Assembly: GCF_005925325.1 (NCBI RefSeq)
Contig: NZ_SRMP01000001.1
Span: forward strand, 186,001 to 250,000
Source: Pedobacter helvus
GTDB taxonomy: Bacteria; Bacteroidota; Bacteroidia; Sphingobacteriales; Sphingobacteriaceae
Length of the DNA stretch: 64,000 bases
Direction of reading: 5' to 3'
Shown here one piece after another: positions 44,275 through 53,697 of the stretch (position 1 is the stretch's first letter; every line of letters starts with the position of its first letter). Made by a program: the position numbers and the translations under genes. Below the pieces are notes generated by a model. The model was not told the DNA's origin. It made no database searches and was given only the letters and a program-made list of their open reading frames with translations.

Positions 44275-44898
44275 ATGAAACTTAAATTCATATTTCTATT
44301 CGTGTACCTGCTTTCTGCATCGGCAATTTGCCAGGCACAATCTCAGCAAGTGGGCGATTTGATGAAATCAGATTTCGAAAAATTTTATGCTTTGCTGAAG
44401 CAAAAGGAGTTTGATAAAGCCGTAAATTATGTATCGGAAGATTACCTGAAGGCTGGCCTCTTTTCTAAAGAACAGATGAAAAACCTGCTGAAAAGCAATT
44501 TTGATAATTGGGAAACGCTACCAGATCTGAAGGTTACTTTTAAAGACGTTAATGTTCTGCCTCCCAAAAAATTAATCCAGAATGGCGATAAAACTTTTGG
44601 CGTTTTAGAAGCGGTAATGCATATTGAAATGACGATTACTGGTAATTACGACCAGGAAGAAATCGAAACTACCTTATCTGTTATTGAAGCTATAGGTAAG
44701 GGCAGGCATAAGGTTGGAAACGTGGTTAAAAAGGATGGCAGTACAACATTAGCGCTTACAGATAAAAGATTAGTTGCTGGCATTTACAATCCTACCAGCA
44801 AAAATGTTCGCTTTGCCATCGCCGAAATTGGATTGAGTTATACATTCCAGAAATTCCTCCCCAAGGAAATTGTAGCCGAGATGAAAACACAGTTGTAG
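44275..44898 (+). CDS. Exported protein of unknown function
   Basis: This 207-residue protein has a cleavable signal peptide (MKLKFIFLFVYLLSASAICQAQ). The mature part looks like a small alpha/beta domain with FDKAVNYVSEDYLKAGLFSK, reminiscent of NTF2/SnoaL-like or DUF4878 folds, but no firm match. A short piece of this gene (ACATTAGCGCTTACAGATAA) is duplicated near 45690. The 111-base spacer after it contains a right-half attC-like remnant. Confidence 0.72.
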   Translation: MKLKFIFLFVYLLSASAICQAQSQQVGDLMKSDFEKFYALLKQKEFDKAVNYVSEDYLKAGLFSKEQMKNLLKSNFDNWETLPDLKVTFKDVNVLPPKKLIQNGDKTFGVLEAVMHIEMTITGNYDQEEIETTLSVIEAIGKGRHKVGNVVKKDGSTTLALTDKRLVAGIYNPTSKNVRFAIAEIGLSYTFQKFLPKEIVAEMKTQL

Positions 44899-44922
44899 AA
44901 ATTAAGTTTGATTAAAAGAAAG

Positions 44923-44990
44923 TACAAATTAAACTTTTATGCTAAAAATCCCCACCATTGAAAAAGCCTCAAAATGTTAACGGTAATGCC
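44923..44990 (+). repeat. attC-like right half-site
   Basis: TTAAACTTTTATGCTAAAAA followed by TCCCCACCATTGAAAAAGCC and core GTTAACGG (44976) follows the right half of site 5 closely. It marks the left border of the cassette carrying the gene at 45010. Confidence 0.55.
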
Positions 44991-45009
44991 CTGGTAGTAA
45001 TTAAATAAA

Positions 45010-45609
45010 ATGGAAGAATACATAAAACATACAAAAATTAGAAGAGCTATTTTTATCATTTTGTTGATGTCTTTAGCAGTTATTGTACCTCTAGTATTTT
45101 ATATTTTTACTGTAAATGAAACGCTTTCTTTCAAGAACTTGGATGAAGAAAGATATAACAGTAGAATGAATGATAGCATTTTATATGCAATTATAATGCT
45201 TGGATGTTTATTGCTTTTAATTGGACCTTTCGTCTTTGTAATAAACAATATGTTTAAAAGATATTTAGATTTTATTACAACGCTTACTGCTAACGACACT
45301 AAAAAACTATTATCTCTAAATGAAAAAGAAAATTTTATTTATAAATATATGCCATCGTATATATTAAAAGAAAATACGGTGACATTCTTTACTATACTTC
45401 ATCAAAACACAATAAATTTTAATGATATGACTAGTATTGAAGTTAGACAAATATTTCATAAAGGATATAAGGCTTTTGTTGTAATTAAAACAGTAAACAA
45501 TAAGTATTCTTATACTTTATCCGGGAACTCATTTAAGGTTAGAAATTTAATAACCGAAGCTTTGACTGTTAATCCTAAAATAATTAATAATAAAAATTGG
45601 AATTATTAG
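45010..45609 (+). CDS. Two-TM membrane protein with PH-like tail
   Basis: This 199-residue protein has two transmembrane segments (about 13-33 and 55-77) and a cytosolic C-terminal domain with a PH/YcxB-like strand pattern (TSIEVRQIFHKGYKAFVVIK). Its function is unknown. It sits between a right half-site at 44976 and a left core at 45613-45622. The two agree as reverse complements at 11 of 15 bases, which marks it as a cassette gene in a degraded part of the array. Confidence 0.75.
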   Translation: MEEYIKHTKIRRAIFIILLMSLAVIVPLVFYIFTVNETLSFKNLDEERYNSRMNDSILYAIIMLGCLLLLIGPFVFVINNMFKRYLDFITTLTANDTKKLLSLNEKENFIYKYMPSYILKENTVTFFTILHQNTINFNDMTSIEVRQIFHKGYKAFVVIKTVNNKYSYTLSGNSFKVRNLITEALTVNPKIINNKNWNY

Positions 45610-45716
45610 CATTGCCACTAACAGGGGGTTGCGCCAGTCGACTGATTGCAAAAGTTAACAGCAGTCTCTAAATCGACTTGTGTAGTATAACATTAGCGCT
45701 TGCAGATAAAAGGCTT
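45607..45716 (+). repeat. attC-like left half-site and duplicated gene fragment
   Basis: TGCCACTAACAGGGGGTTGC at 45613-45632 is the left arm of a site like number 4. At 45688-45715, AACATTAGCGCTTGCAGATAA and AAGG repeats sequence from within the gene at 44275-44898 (about 44752-44778). The right half of the site appears to have been replaced by this duplicated piece. Confidence 0.5.
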
Positions 45717-45755
45717 ATGAAATCATACCGATTAACAATATTTTACCTCAACCAA

Positions 45756-46172
45756 ATGACCAATACAATCGACACTAAAATCACATTTGTCATCATTCTA
45801 ACTAATTTGCTTATTGGAAACGGCATACTGTTTTTAGGCGGTAAAAGTTCATTTGGAGAGAGTGTAAATTATCCATTGATGGTTGGTATGTCGATCACTT
45901 GCACCATTTTTTATCTCTTATTTTTCAAATATTCAAATTACGAAAGCTACAGTAATTTAAAACTGATTTTACTATCCATTTTAAGCTGTATGGTCATCAT
46001 CTTTTTCGGCAATGTGTTGGCTTTGTTCATTAAAGAACCCATCAGTGAGGTTTTAAATAACCTCGTGGCCACTATTTTTATGGGAATTGTAGGGAACATC
46101 ATTTTATTACCAATTTCAATAGCATTAGGACTCTTAAACTACGGAATAATTACCTTTTTAAAAACAAGGTGA
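45756..46172 (+). CDS. Four-TM membrane protein of unknown function
   Basis: This 138-residue protein starts at 45756 (MTNTIDTKITFVIILTNLL). An upstream in-frame start would add 26 residues encoded partly by the duplicated fragment. Four hydrophobic segments span most of the length, with short polar loops (GGKSSFGESVNYP). No family is recognised. It lies in the decayed cassette zone, but no intact site flanks it. Confidence 0.65.
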   Translation: MTNTIDTKITFVIILTNLLIGNGILFLGGKSSFGESVNYPLMVGMSITCTIFYLLFFKYSNYESYSNLKLILLSILSCMVIIFFGNVLALFIKEPISEVLNNLVATIFMGIVGNIILLPISIALGLLNYGIITFLKTR

Positions 46173-46228
46173 TGTTTGGCAGGCCCTCTCCTTTCTAAAC
46201 ATTTGTAGTGCATATCAACGTGTCATTC

Positions 46229-46283
46229 ATCAAAAACTCAGTAAAATATAGCGGATAATAATACAAACCCCACGAATTTTGAA
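46229..46283 (+). pseudogene. Fragment copy of the 41.8-kb small gene
   Basis: CAAAAACTCAGTAAAATATA followed by GCGGATAATAATACAAACC copies the end of the small gene at 41805-42044 with several changes, including an in-frame stop. It marks a local duplication within the gap 46173-46352. Confidence 0.5.
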
Positions 46284-46352
46284 TGACCGTCTTTTAAGCT
46301 AGGCTTATTTGTATCTTAGGATTTAGGAGATCGCTAAACTATCGTACAAAAA

Positions 46353-46790
46353 ATGAAAAAAATAACATTCAAGTATTGGTTAACAAATATTTTAATAGGC
46401 ATTATGCTCTTTATTGCTTACAGAGTGGTAATTGCCGAGAGCAACGTGGGCGACGACGGTTTTCTTGGAAGCATTATTCAAATTTTAGATGCCTTTTTGA
46501 GCATAAGTTATTCGTTTGTTTACCTCTTGGCGATTGTTTTTTGTTCGCTTACCATTTTTTTAAATCAGATAGATCGCATTAGAAATAACAATTTTCTGTC
46601 GCTTTTAACTTTTGTAGGATTACCGTTTTGCTGTGTCATTCTCATTGCAGTTATATGGCTCATTGATGGTTTGCATGTCGTAAATTCGGCAAATAACCTA
46701 CTCATTTTCTCGGCCGTTTACCTCGCGTTTTGCGCCATACAGTTTTCATTTTTTAGAAAAAGGATGGAGAAATTAAAAGCTGACAGGTAA
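46353..46790 (+). CDS. Four-TM membrane protein of unknown function
   Basis: This 145-residue protein has four predicted transmembrane segments (about 10-28, 42-67, 84-108, 112-135) and a basic C-terminal tail (RKRMEKLKADR). No family or catalytic residues are recognised. It is preceded by a fragment duplication and followed 50 bases later by a soluble unknown protein. Confidence 0.68.
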   Translation: MKKITFKYWLTNILIGIMLFIAYRVVIAESNVGDDGFLGSIIQILDAFLSISYSFVYLLAIVFCSLTIFLNQIDRIRNNNFLSLLTFVGLPFCCVILIAVIWLIDGLHVVNSANNLLIFSAVYLAFCAIQFSFFRKRMEKLKADR

Positions 46791-46840
46791 ATTTCTGTTA
46801 CGGCAAGATCGCTCGTAGTATCATTAAATAAATAGCCAAT

Positions 46841-47389
46841 ATGGACATCGTAAAACATCTTAAAAAACATACGGAGCAAATACACAGCCAGCTTCTTAAC
46901 ACATCGGTTGAGGAACGAATGCTGTTGAAAACAATAACATTACGTTTTTACTTCCTCCTACCCGATTTTGACAATATTGTTCGTAAATGCCTTAAAATTA
47001 ATATCGATAAAGACCAGTTAGTTTCTGATATTATTGACGGACACTTGGAAAAATATCAAAAGCCTGTTAAAAAAAGTAATGCAGAAATAGATGAGTACGC
47101 AGATGATTTTGAAGAAGCAGAGCAGATGGAGATTTTCATTTTAGATGCTATTGACAATGCGACTTCCAGCGTAGCTGATTTACCTAGCTTGGAAAGACTA
47201 TTTCTTGGAATTATCGATGTTTTGGATTACTACGAGAACTTTTCTGACCAGCCTGAGTATTGGAACGGTTTACTAGACAAGGAGCTTCCATTTCAAATTG
47301 AGTTTTTGAATTCGATAAAATCACCTGAAAATGTGGACAGTTTTAGCTATCAGAAACGATATGAAGATGTAGATTTCAGCGAAGTTTAA
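46841..47389 (+). CDS. Soluble acidic protein of unknown function
   Basis: This 182-residue helical protein has an acidic stretch EIDEYADDFEEAEQMEIF and no signal peptide. The family is not recognised. It lies 78 bases upstream of another acidic protein. Composition and context would suit an immunity or inhibitor protein, but nothing proves it. Confidence 0.68.
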   Translation: MDIVKHLKKHTEQIHSQLLNTSVEERMLLKTITLRFYFLLPDFDNIVRKCLKINIDKDQLVSDIIDGHLEKYQKPVKKSNAEIDEYADDFEEAEQMEIFILDAIDNATSSVADLPSLERLFLGIIDVLDYYENFSDQPEYWNGLLDKELPFQIEFLNSIKSPENVDSFSYQKRYEDVDFSEV

Positions 47390-47467
47390 GCTGTTAAAAA
47401 CGAGTTATTTAAAACATTCCCTACCCAGTTAAACACAAAAGAACCTTTTCACTTTAAATAGTAAGCT

Positions 47468-48196
47468 ATGGAAAACAACAAAACAAACTTCTGCGAAGAA
47501 GAAACTAGCGAATTGAAGACGGGTTTAACACCTTTTCCCGAAGATATATTTGTTACAGAGCAACCTTGGTTAAGTAATTATTTACTGCCTTTAATTTCTG
47601 TTGATTTAGGTTTATTGCGCAATGATTTAGCAGGTACTGTTGTACACGTCCTTAATCCTACAGAACCTGCGGAAGGAATTATTGGCGAACAAACTACCAA
47701 TTTTCATAACGAATTTTGTGCAGAAAATTGGATTGCATTAGAACTAACACCAGACAATAAATACCGTTTCCTGGGTAATGAAAACTATTTTTTATCTGCA
47801 CCGATACACAAAGATGATGTTGACGAGGATTTTACCGAGCATATTAAAACGATACACGAAAATTATCAAAAAGTAAAATCAAAATACCAGCTAAAAAAAC
47901 AGTTGTTGCCTTGGCAGGATGACAATCCGCAGTATTTTCTTGATAGATTAAGCGGAGAAATGTGGTATGGCAATTGGACCAACACCTCACCTATTCCACC
48001 AGCATTTGAGATGAATATTGACGAAGAAGGTGATGATTTGTCTAACGATGGGATTTCTATATCTTACAAAGGGAACGAATTCATTTACGTTGCCGAGGTA
48101 TCTGGCTATAACTATTGCGGAAGCGGAGCTGATAGTATCTTGATGTTTTATGAACCAATCAATCGCATTGTTTTATTCACTTATGATTGGACTTAA
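47468..48196 (+). CDS. Unknown protein, paralogue of the 51.4-kb gene
   Basis: This 242-residue protein shares a layout with the product of 51439-52119: an N-terminal LLPLISVDLGLL against FFPLLTVDLKDL, a charged middle helix, and C-terminal SGYNYCGSGADSI...YDWT against TGYNYSGFGEDEI...FNWT. No known family is recognised and no signal peptide is present. A pair of such paralogues 4 kb apart suggests local duplication. Confidence 0.72.
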   Translation: MENNKTNFCEEETSELKTGLTPFPEDIFVTEQPWLSNYLLPLISVDLGLLRNDLAGTVVHVLNPTEPAEGIIGEQTTNFHNEFCAENWIALELTPDNKYRFLGNENYFLSAPIHKDDVDEDFTEHIKTIHENYQKVKSKYQLKKQLLPWQDDNPQYFLDRLSGEMWYGNWTNTSPIPPAFEMNIDEEGDDLSNDGISISYKGNEFIYVAEVSGYNYCGSGADSILMFYEPINRIVLFTYDWT

Positions 48197-48241
48197 TTAA
48201 GCTTATTAGGAGTATCTAACCACTAATCTCACTGCATCAAC

Positions 48242-48862
48242 ATGGAAAACACAGGAAATGATTTCAGTAAGTTTATCAGTCTAGATGAAGATATCGACCT
48301 GTTTTTAAAACGAATAGATAAAATTGACTGGTTTAGTAATTGCGGAAAGAATTACGAAGCTGAGTTACATTACGATTATGTTTTAGAGGAAAATATAGCA
48401 ATTGTACAGAAGAATGTAGCGAAAACCAGTAACTATGCAGGTATCATTACCATCGACAATTTATTTCAAGAGGCCACACACAGAACCTATTCTTATCTGC
48501 ACAACAATGATAAAATTAATTTATCGGTCGAAAACTTGGAGGTAAATGATTGGGTACAGCTAAGAGAGCGAATTATAACAAAGTTGAACACCTACGATGT
48601 TGAAAAAATAGACGAAAAATGTTATCAAAGCCTTGAATTTAAAAAACCTGTTGATGGCTTTGCCTTTAAATTACTCGTATCTGCAATGATGGAAATCTAT
48701 TGCAAAAGAATGTTTCCAGAAATACCCACATTCTATGAAAAAATAATGCAGGTATATGAAGATGGCCATCTAATAACAGGTTGGAATGGGAAATTCCCTT
48801 CGCCCTATTTATTTATAGCTAAACCCATTGATAACAAAAAAGGGCAATTGAGGATTTGGTAA
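48242..48862 (+). CDS. Soluble protein of unknown function
   Basis: This 206-residue protein opens with MENTGNDFSKFISLDEDIDL and has DKIDWFSNCGKNYEAELHYD, with an alpha/beta look and no signal peptide or membrane segment. The family is not recognised. It follows the paralogue gene by 45 bases. Confidence 0.68.
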   Translation: MENTGNDFSKFISLDEDIDLFLKRIDKIDWFSNCGKNYEAELHYDYVLEENIAIVQKNVAKTSNYAGIITIDNLFQEATHRTYSYLHNNDKINLSVENLEVNDWVQLRERIITKLNTYDVEKIDEKCYQSLEFKKPVDGFAFKLLVSAMMEIYCKRMFPEIPTFYEKIMQVYEDGHLITGWNGKFPSPYLFIAKPIDNKKGQLRIW

Positions 48863-48969
48863 TCGTTTACATTGACTGTGTTGAACGGAAACTTCTACAA
48901 GTTTACACGAGATTTAAAATGAGTAGTTTTACTATTAAAAGGTGGTAAAACAAGGAAAATAAAGTACTT

Positions 48970-49734
48970 ATGAAATTAGAAGAAATAAAAAATATTCAGG
49001 ATTTTCAAACGTTTCTTACTGGGCAAAAAAATGAAAATTTTGTTCAGCCGAACGATCCTGAGTATACTAAAACCATTTGTGGAACGAATTTGCAATCTGA
49101 AATCCTGTATGTTCTACCAGCGGCTGAAACGTTGGAAAACATCCAGTTCTATCATCATTTAAAGTTCATCACCATCAATAACTACAAAGTTGATAGCAAG
49201 AAAATTGCAGTATTAAAAAAGTACGCGGATAAGTTAGCAAACGTTACGCACTTGCATATTTGGAACATTAAACAAAGCGATTTGAGCCTGCTTTCCTTAT
49301 TCCCCAATCTTACACATCTACTCATTTCACACCTAAAAAAGGCTGATTTTTCATTTGACAGCTTAGATGGAGTGAAAAAACTCAACACATTATGTCTGCT
49401 AGCTTTTAACAAAATGGCAGATCTAAGTTTCATCCCTACTTCTTCGCAGAAAAGGTTGAAAAGCCTATCAATAACTTATGCACAAAACCTAAAAAGTTTA
49501 AAGGGCATTGATCAGTTCGAAAATCTTGAGAATTTATCCCTGTTTGCATCTACAATGGAAAGCAACAAAAAAGTTGACCTCGAAGATTTATCAGGTATTG
49601 AAAGATTAACCAAACTTCGAAGTTTTGAAATTGGTTATTTTAGGTTTGGCATTGCAGAAATGCAGGAGCGACTTTCATTTTTGAAGGAATTAAAATCGTT
49701 TTCGATAGATAATGTTAGCTACGAAAACAAATAA
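48970..49734 (+). CDS. Leucine-rich-repeat-like protein
   Basis: This 254-residue protein consists of irregular leucine-rich repeats of about 22-25 residues from residue 70 on, for example LANVTHLHIWNIKQSDLSLL, LFPNLTHLLISHLKKADFSF and LENLSLFASTME. It has no signal peptide. It resembles the cassette 6 protein in repeat type, but is shorter. A binding role is inferred; the partner is unknown. Confidence 0.75.
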   Translation: MKLEEIKNIQDFQTFLTGQKNENFVQPNDPEYTKTICGTNLQSEILYVLPAAETLENIQFYHHLKFITINNYKVDSKKIAVLKKYADKLANVTHLHIWNIKQSDLSLLSLFPNLTHLLISHLKKADFSFDSLDGVKKLNTLCLLAFNKMADLSFIPTSSQKRLKSLSITYAQNLKSLKGIDQFENLENLSLFASTMESNKKVDLEDLSGIERLTKLRSFEIGYFRFGIAEMQERLSFLKELKSFSIDNVSYENK

Positions 49735-49768
49735 TAGCGCAACAACAAACCCATAAAAACTACTGAAT

Positions 49769-50206
49769 ATGAATATCTATCTAGGCAGTGAAAACATCAG
49801 TATTGGTGGAAAAGTTGAATTCATCAAATGTTCAGCATGCAATTTCGATAGTTTTAGGCTAGAACTTTCTGCTGATACCGATATGGTTTACCAAGATGTA
49901 ATTGGCTTTGTAAACAAAGAGCACAAGGAATTGCTTTTAACGCATTTATCAGATGAAGAATTTCATAATTTTAGTAACTACAGCGGAAATCAATTGAGCG
50001 AAAGGGTAAACACCGTTTTTAAAGGAAATGGCTTTACCTTTTATAAATCGAAGCACTTTACCGACCAGAATGACGAAGAATATTGGGCACCTGTATGCCC
50101 TAAATGCGAAAGCAGTTTTCAAACCGAACGAAAAATAAGTTTGGAGGATTTTATCAAGGAAGGCGGAAAAGTGATCACGTACAGTTTGTACGACAAATTT
50201 TATTGA
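49769..50206 (+). CDS. Small protein with zinc-ribbon-like cysteines
   Basis: This 145-residue protein has two CxxC pairs, KCSACNFDS (21-24) and CPKCESS near residue 110, which could jointly bind a zinc ion. The intervening part is about 85 residues, so the ribbon would be formed by distant knuckles. The family is not recognised. It starts 35 bases after the LRR gene and probably belongs to the same transcript. Confidence 0.68.
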   Translation: MNIYLGSENISIGGKVEFIKCSACNFDSFRLELSADTDMVYQDVIGFVNKEHKELLLTHLSDEEFHNFSNYSGNQLSERVNTVFKGNGFTFYKSKHFTDQNDEEYWAPVCPKCESSFQTERKISLEDFIKEGGKVITYSLYDKFY

Positions 50207-50249
50207 TCAAAAGTCGATGGCGTGAACTGATGACATAAAGACTAATGAA

Positions 50250-50918
50250 ATGACAACACCAAGTTTTTACATAGATATCAAACAAAGTATCGAGGAGCAT
50301 TTCAGTTTCCTCGAAGCGTTTGGTTTTACAACATTTGAAGAAAAACAATTGGCCTATGAATTTCATTTTGAAGCCAAGAACGATGCTGTTTTAATTGATA
50401 TCTGGTTTGAAGCTACTGCATCTACCCCAATTTGGATGACTATAAATGGCTATTATGTAGATCACCTGGAACCGGAAAACCTGAAATTAAAAGCTTATCA
50501 GGTTGCGCTAAAAGAAAACTACAACAAATCGTTTGAGCAATATCTGGAAACCAATCAAACTGTTTTTTTAAATCAAATTGCAGAACAATATGCTGTAAAC
50601 GGGAAAGAAATCAACAATAGTTATTTAAAAGAACTTAGCGAAATCATCAAAAGAAACATCACGATATTAAATGGAAATCTCGAAGTTTTAAAATCGAATA
50701 CCGAAGTTATACAAAAGGATTTTGAGGTCGAAAAAGCTAAAGAACGCATCAAAAATAGGACTTACACGCTCGAATATCAATGTTTTAGTGCAGATGAATA
50801 CGATGCTTATGAAGAATTTACCAGCTTAGAAGCGCTTGAAAAATATTTAGCCGAGCGGAAAGAAATCGAGAAATACAGGGTTTTGGATTGTTATATGCAC
50901 GAAATCTATTCAAAATAA
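50250..50918 (+). CDS. Protein with central coiled coil, unknown function
   Basis: This 222-residue protein has an N-terminal alpha/beta part (about 1-80, VLIDIWFEATASTPIWMTIN), a long helical or coiled-coil middle (about 115-165, LKELSEIIKRNITILNGNLE) and a C-terminal acidic tail. No signal peptide or known family. It is 44 bases downstream of the zinc-ribbon-like gene. Confidence 0.68.
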   Translation: MTTPSFYIDIKQSIEEHFSFLEAFGFTTFEEKQLAYEFHFEAKNDAVLIDIWFEATASTPIWMTINGYYVDHLEPENLKLKAYQVALKENYNKSFEQYLETNQTVFLNQIAEQYAVNGKEINNSYLKELSEIIKRNITILNGNLEVLKSNTEVIQKDFEVEKAKERIKNRTYTLEYQCFSADEYDAYEEFTSLEALEKYLAERKEIEKYRVLDCYMHEIYSK

Positions 50919-50930
50919 AAACAACAAACT

Positions 50931-50996
50931 ATGAAAGAACAGACCATCAAAAACATCGTCGATACTTATTGTGATAAAGAAGAAACAAATGGATAA
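50931..50996 (+). CDS. Very short ORF, possible truncated gene
   Basis: A 21-codon frame (MKEQTIKNIVDTYCDKEETN) with normal spacing from the preceding gene ends in a TAA that overlaps the ATG of the next gene (ATGGATAA). It may be the remains of a larger gene or a coupling leader. Coding status is uncertain. Confidence 0.3.
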   Translation: MKEQTIKNIVDTYCDKEETNG

Positions 50997-51423
50997 TAAA
51001 CTAAAACCTTACTGCACAATTATTGGAGAAACAATAGTTACCGTTGTTGTCTTTGGAGACGAACTGGCCGATTTGTATGGATATGAGATGGATGCAGGCG
51101 ACCCATTTTGGTACATATCTGGCACAGATGCCTGGTTCGAAAAACAAGATGTAAACGACGAAACGTTCCTGGTTGCCAAAACTTACAACAAAGATTATTT
51201 CAGTGTGCCTGTAGACCAGAAAGCACTTGATTTATTGGCGGTTAAAAATGGCGTACTGGTGCTTTTGCCGAATGCGCCATTGAAAGCGGAAGACATTAAA
51301 CAAACGACTGATTTAGAAGAGTTAAGGGAATGGATGAATACCGAAATTGGCGAGGATGAAATTGAGGGCGTAATCTACTGTTTCTACACAGAAGAAGACA
51401 AAAAGAAATATCACGAGCAATAA
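50989..51423 (+). CDS. Soluble protein of unknown function
   Basis: This 144-residue protein starts at 50989 (MDNKLKPYCTIIGETIVTVV); an in-frame GTG at 50971 is a weaker choice. It is acidic, with a strand-rich N-terminal half (GDPFWYISGTDAWFEKQD) and a C-terminal helix. The family is not recognised. It ends 15 bases before the paralogue gene at 51439. Confidence 0.66.
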   Translation: MDNKLKPYCTIIGETIVTVVVFGDELADLYGYEMDAGDPFWYISGTDAWFEKQDVNDETFLVAKTYNKDYFSVPVDQKALDLLAVKNGVLVLLPNAPLKAEDIKQTTDLEELREWMNTEIGEDEIEGVIYCFYTEEDKKKYHEQ

Positions 51424-51438
51424 ACTAAAACTTGTTTT

Positions 51439-52119
51439 ATGAAATTATATACAACAATTGATGAGGTTTTTGAAGCACCAATGACTGTTTTCAAAACCAT
51501 ATTCTTTCCGCTATTGACAGTTGACTTAAAGGACCTGAACAAAGGCGAAGGTAAAGTTCATTTTGTAACTGTTTGGGGAAATGGCGATCCTGACCTAAAT
51601 TTCAAAGATGAGTTGTTTGGTTTTAATTTTATCAAATTCGATTGGACAGGTGAAAAATATAAGTTTAATGGAGACTTAAGCAGTATTGAAACGTTTGATA
51701 AGTTGAGCGACTGGTACGCAGAAGCTGAGAAAGAATACGAAGAAAACAAGGCCGATTATCTGACACAAAAAGCCTACGAGGAAGTTAAGAAAAGTCATTT
51801 TGCGATACAGAACGAGCGTAGAAGGAAGATTTCTTTTGAATATTATCATTATGTGAAAGGGCTTATCAATTATTGGATAACGAGAGATAAATATCTGGAA
51901 ACCGGATTATTTATTCAGGGTGGAGCCTATACCGACTGTGACAGTAACCACGAGCGAAAAATTTATGAAAAACTAAGCGCTACAGGTGCTACAACACGAA
52001 ACAACGAGTTAATCGGAAAACTTACAGGTTATAATTATAGCGGTTTCGGAGAAGATGAGATCAGTTTATATATTGATAGAAAACAACAACAAGTATTTCA
52101 AAAATTTAATTGGACCTAA
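51439..52119 (+). CDS. Unknown protein, paralogue of the 47.5-kb gene
   Basis: This 226-residue soluble protein shares its N-terminal (FFPLLTVDLKDL) and C-terminal (TGYNYSGFGEDEISLYI, then FNWT) patterns with the product of 47468-48196. The middle differs, with a charged helix (SDWYAEAEKEYEENKADY). No known family or catalytic motif is seen. It lies 23 bases upstream of the SMI1/KNR4 gene. Confidence 0.72.
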   Translation: MKLYTTIDEVFEAPMTVFKTIFFPLLTVDLKDLNKGEGKVHFVTVWGNGDPDLNFKDELFGFNFIKFDWTGEKYKFNGDLSSIETFDKLSDWYAEAEKEYEENKADYLTQKAYEEVKKSHFAIQNERRRKISFEYYHYVKGLINYWITRDKYLETGLFIQGGAYTDCDSNHERKIYEKLSATGATTRNNELIGKLTGYNYSGFGEDEISLYIDRKQQQVFQKFNWT

Positions 52120-52142
52120 ACTATTAACTAAAAAATACGAAA

Positions 52143-53015
52143 ATGCCATTTCCAATTGATCTCAAATACATCGAAGAAACTGAAAAAGAGCTTGGACTTA
52201 CGTTTCCCGACAGTTTCAAAAACAAAATGCGCAAAGAAAACGGTGGAGCTTTAAGCACCAAAGAAGATGACTGGCAACTTTTCCCATTTTTTGACCAAGC
52301 AGACCAAAAGCGAATAAGCAGGACTTCCAATCATATCGTTTTAGAAACCAAACTAGCCAGAAATTGGGGCAATTTTCCAGTCGATGGAATAGCAATTGCA
52401 TCAAACGGATCTGCCGATTACTTGATCTTATTAACAACAAAAGAAAACGATAAACTGTTAGACGATAAGATTTTTTCGTGGCTTCACGAAACGGGAGAAG
52501 TAAAAGAAATTGCTAAAAGTATTGATGAAATTACCTCAATTACTTTAAAAGCTAAAAGCAAGAAGCAAGTTCAGAAACAGAAATTAAACACCCTAAAAAC
52601 AGATGATGGATTTAGTATCGATAGCATTCCCTCACCTTGGATATTAACAGAAACAACTCCTCACAACAAGCCGCCATTTTATACTTTTCAAATTGGTAAA
52701 GGAACTGATTGTTTGGTAAGTTTAGAAACAGCTTTCCCGACAGATAAACTTAATGCCGACAAGTATTGGCTCGACCAATGGAAGAAAGAAACGGGATTAA
52801 AACCCAACAAGAATGATTTGTTCATACAACGAAATGACTTAGAAGATTATTCCTGCATTATTGTAAGATGTAAAAATAGCACACCTGTTTATTATTGGAT
52901 CAAAAGTAAGCAAACCGAAAAGTGGCACTTAAAAATGAAAACCACTGCAAGCAGACATAACGGAGATTTTAAGGAATTTACCAAATTGCTCAATAGTATT
53001 TTGGTTGATAAATAA
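52143..53015 (+). CDS. SMI1/KNR4 (SUKH) family protein
   Basis: This 290-residue protein has an N-terminal SUKH domain (about 1-130): IEETEKELGLTFPDSFKNKM, RKENGGAL and GIAIASNGSADYLILL are typical. A second C-terminal domain of about 140 residues (TFQIGKGTDCLVSLETAFP) is not recognised. SUKH proteins often neutralise toxins of polymorphic or contact-dependent systems, but no toxin is visible here. Confidence 0.85.
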   Translation: MPFPIDLKYIEETEKELGLTFPDSFKNKMRKENGGALSTKEDDWQLFPFFDQADQKRISRTSNHIVLETKLARNWGNFPVDGIAIASNGSADYLILLTTKENDKLLDDKIFSWLHETGEVKEIAKSIDEITSITLKAKSKKQVQKQKLNTLKTDDGFSIDSIPSPWILTETTPHNKPPFYTFQIGKGTDCLVSLETAFPTDKLNADKYWLDQWKKETGLKPNKNDLFIQRNDLEDYSCIIVRCKNSTPVYYWIKSKQTEKWHLKMKTTASRHNGDFKEFTKLLNSILVDK

Positions 53016-53050
53016 CGGTCAAACAACACCACTTAGAAAGATATAGCGCA

Positions 53051-53560
53051 ATGACTTTTCCGATCTTAATTAGCGAAAAACTAACACTTCGGCAATTATC
53101 AATCGATGATCAGGATGCTATTTTAGCTTTGCGTAGCGATCCAAAAGTCAATCGATATTTAGATAGAGCACCTACCAAAACAGTAGACAATGCCATCAAT
53201 TTCATCAACAAAATAAATGAAAATATAGAAAAAGGCATTTCACTCTACTGGGCAATTACGCAAACGGAAACAAATACGTTTGTGGGTACCATTTGCCTAT
53301 TCTATTTTTCAACAGAGAAGAAAAATTGTGAAATTGGCTATGAATTGATGACCGAGTTTCGAGGGCAAGGCATCATGAGCGAAGCAGTGCAGATGGTTAT
53401 CAACTTTGCTTTCAAAAATTTGCATTTTAAAGAAATTTCAGCTTTTAGCCATAAAGAAAATCAGCCTTCGCTCAGCCTGTTAAGCAAATTCAACTTTGTT
53501 AAATCAAGCGTAGCAGATACTGAAAACCCTCATTTAGTGCTGTTTTCTTTAAAGCAATAA
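53051..53560 (+). CDS. GNAT-family acetyltransferase (RimJ/RimL type)
   Basis: This 169-residue protein opens with ISEKLTLRQLSIDDQDAILA and has the RimJ/RimL-type acetyl-CoA pattern CEIGYELMTEFRGQGIMSEA, then NQPSLSLLSKFNF. Members acetylate protein N-termini or small amines; the substrate is unknown. It follows the SMI1/KNR4 gene by 36 bases. Confidence 0.87.
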   Translation: MTFPILISEKLTLRQLSIDDQDAILALRSDPKVNRYLDRAPTKTVDNAINFINKINENIEKGISLYWAITQTETNTFVGTICLFYFSTEKKNCEIGYELMTEFRGQGIMSEAVQMVINFAFKNLHFKEISAFSHKENQPSLSLLSKFNFVKSSVADTENPHLVLFSLKQ

Positions 53561-53697
53561 ATAAACTTCCTGCTCTTTTTCAGTCAACGAATAATAAACC
53601 TAGCCTAGCGGAAACTTATTTATCTACAACGGATGACAATAATGGATTTTTCTTTTCAGTATTAGCGTTATTTTTATTGGGTAAAACAACCAACTGC

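Noticed and set aside
45678..45755. Longer start of the four-TM protein at 45756
   Set aside because: The extra codons come from a duplicated fragment of another gene.
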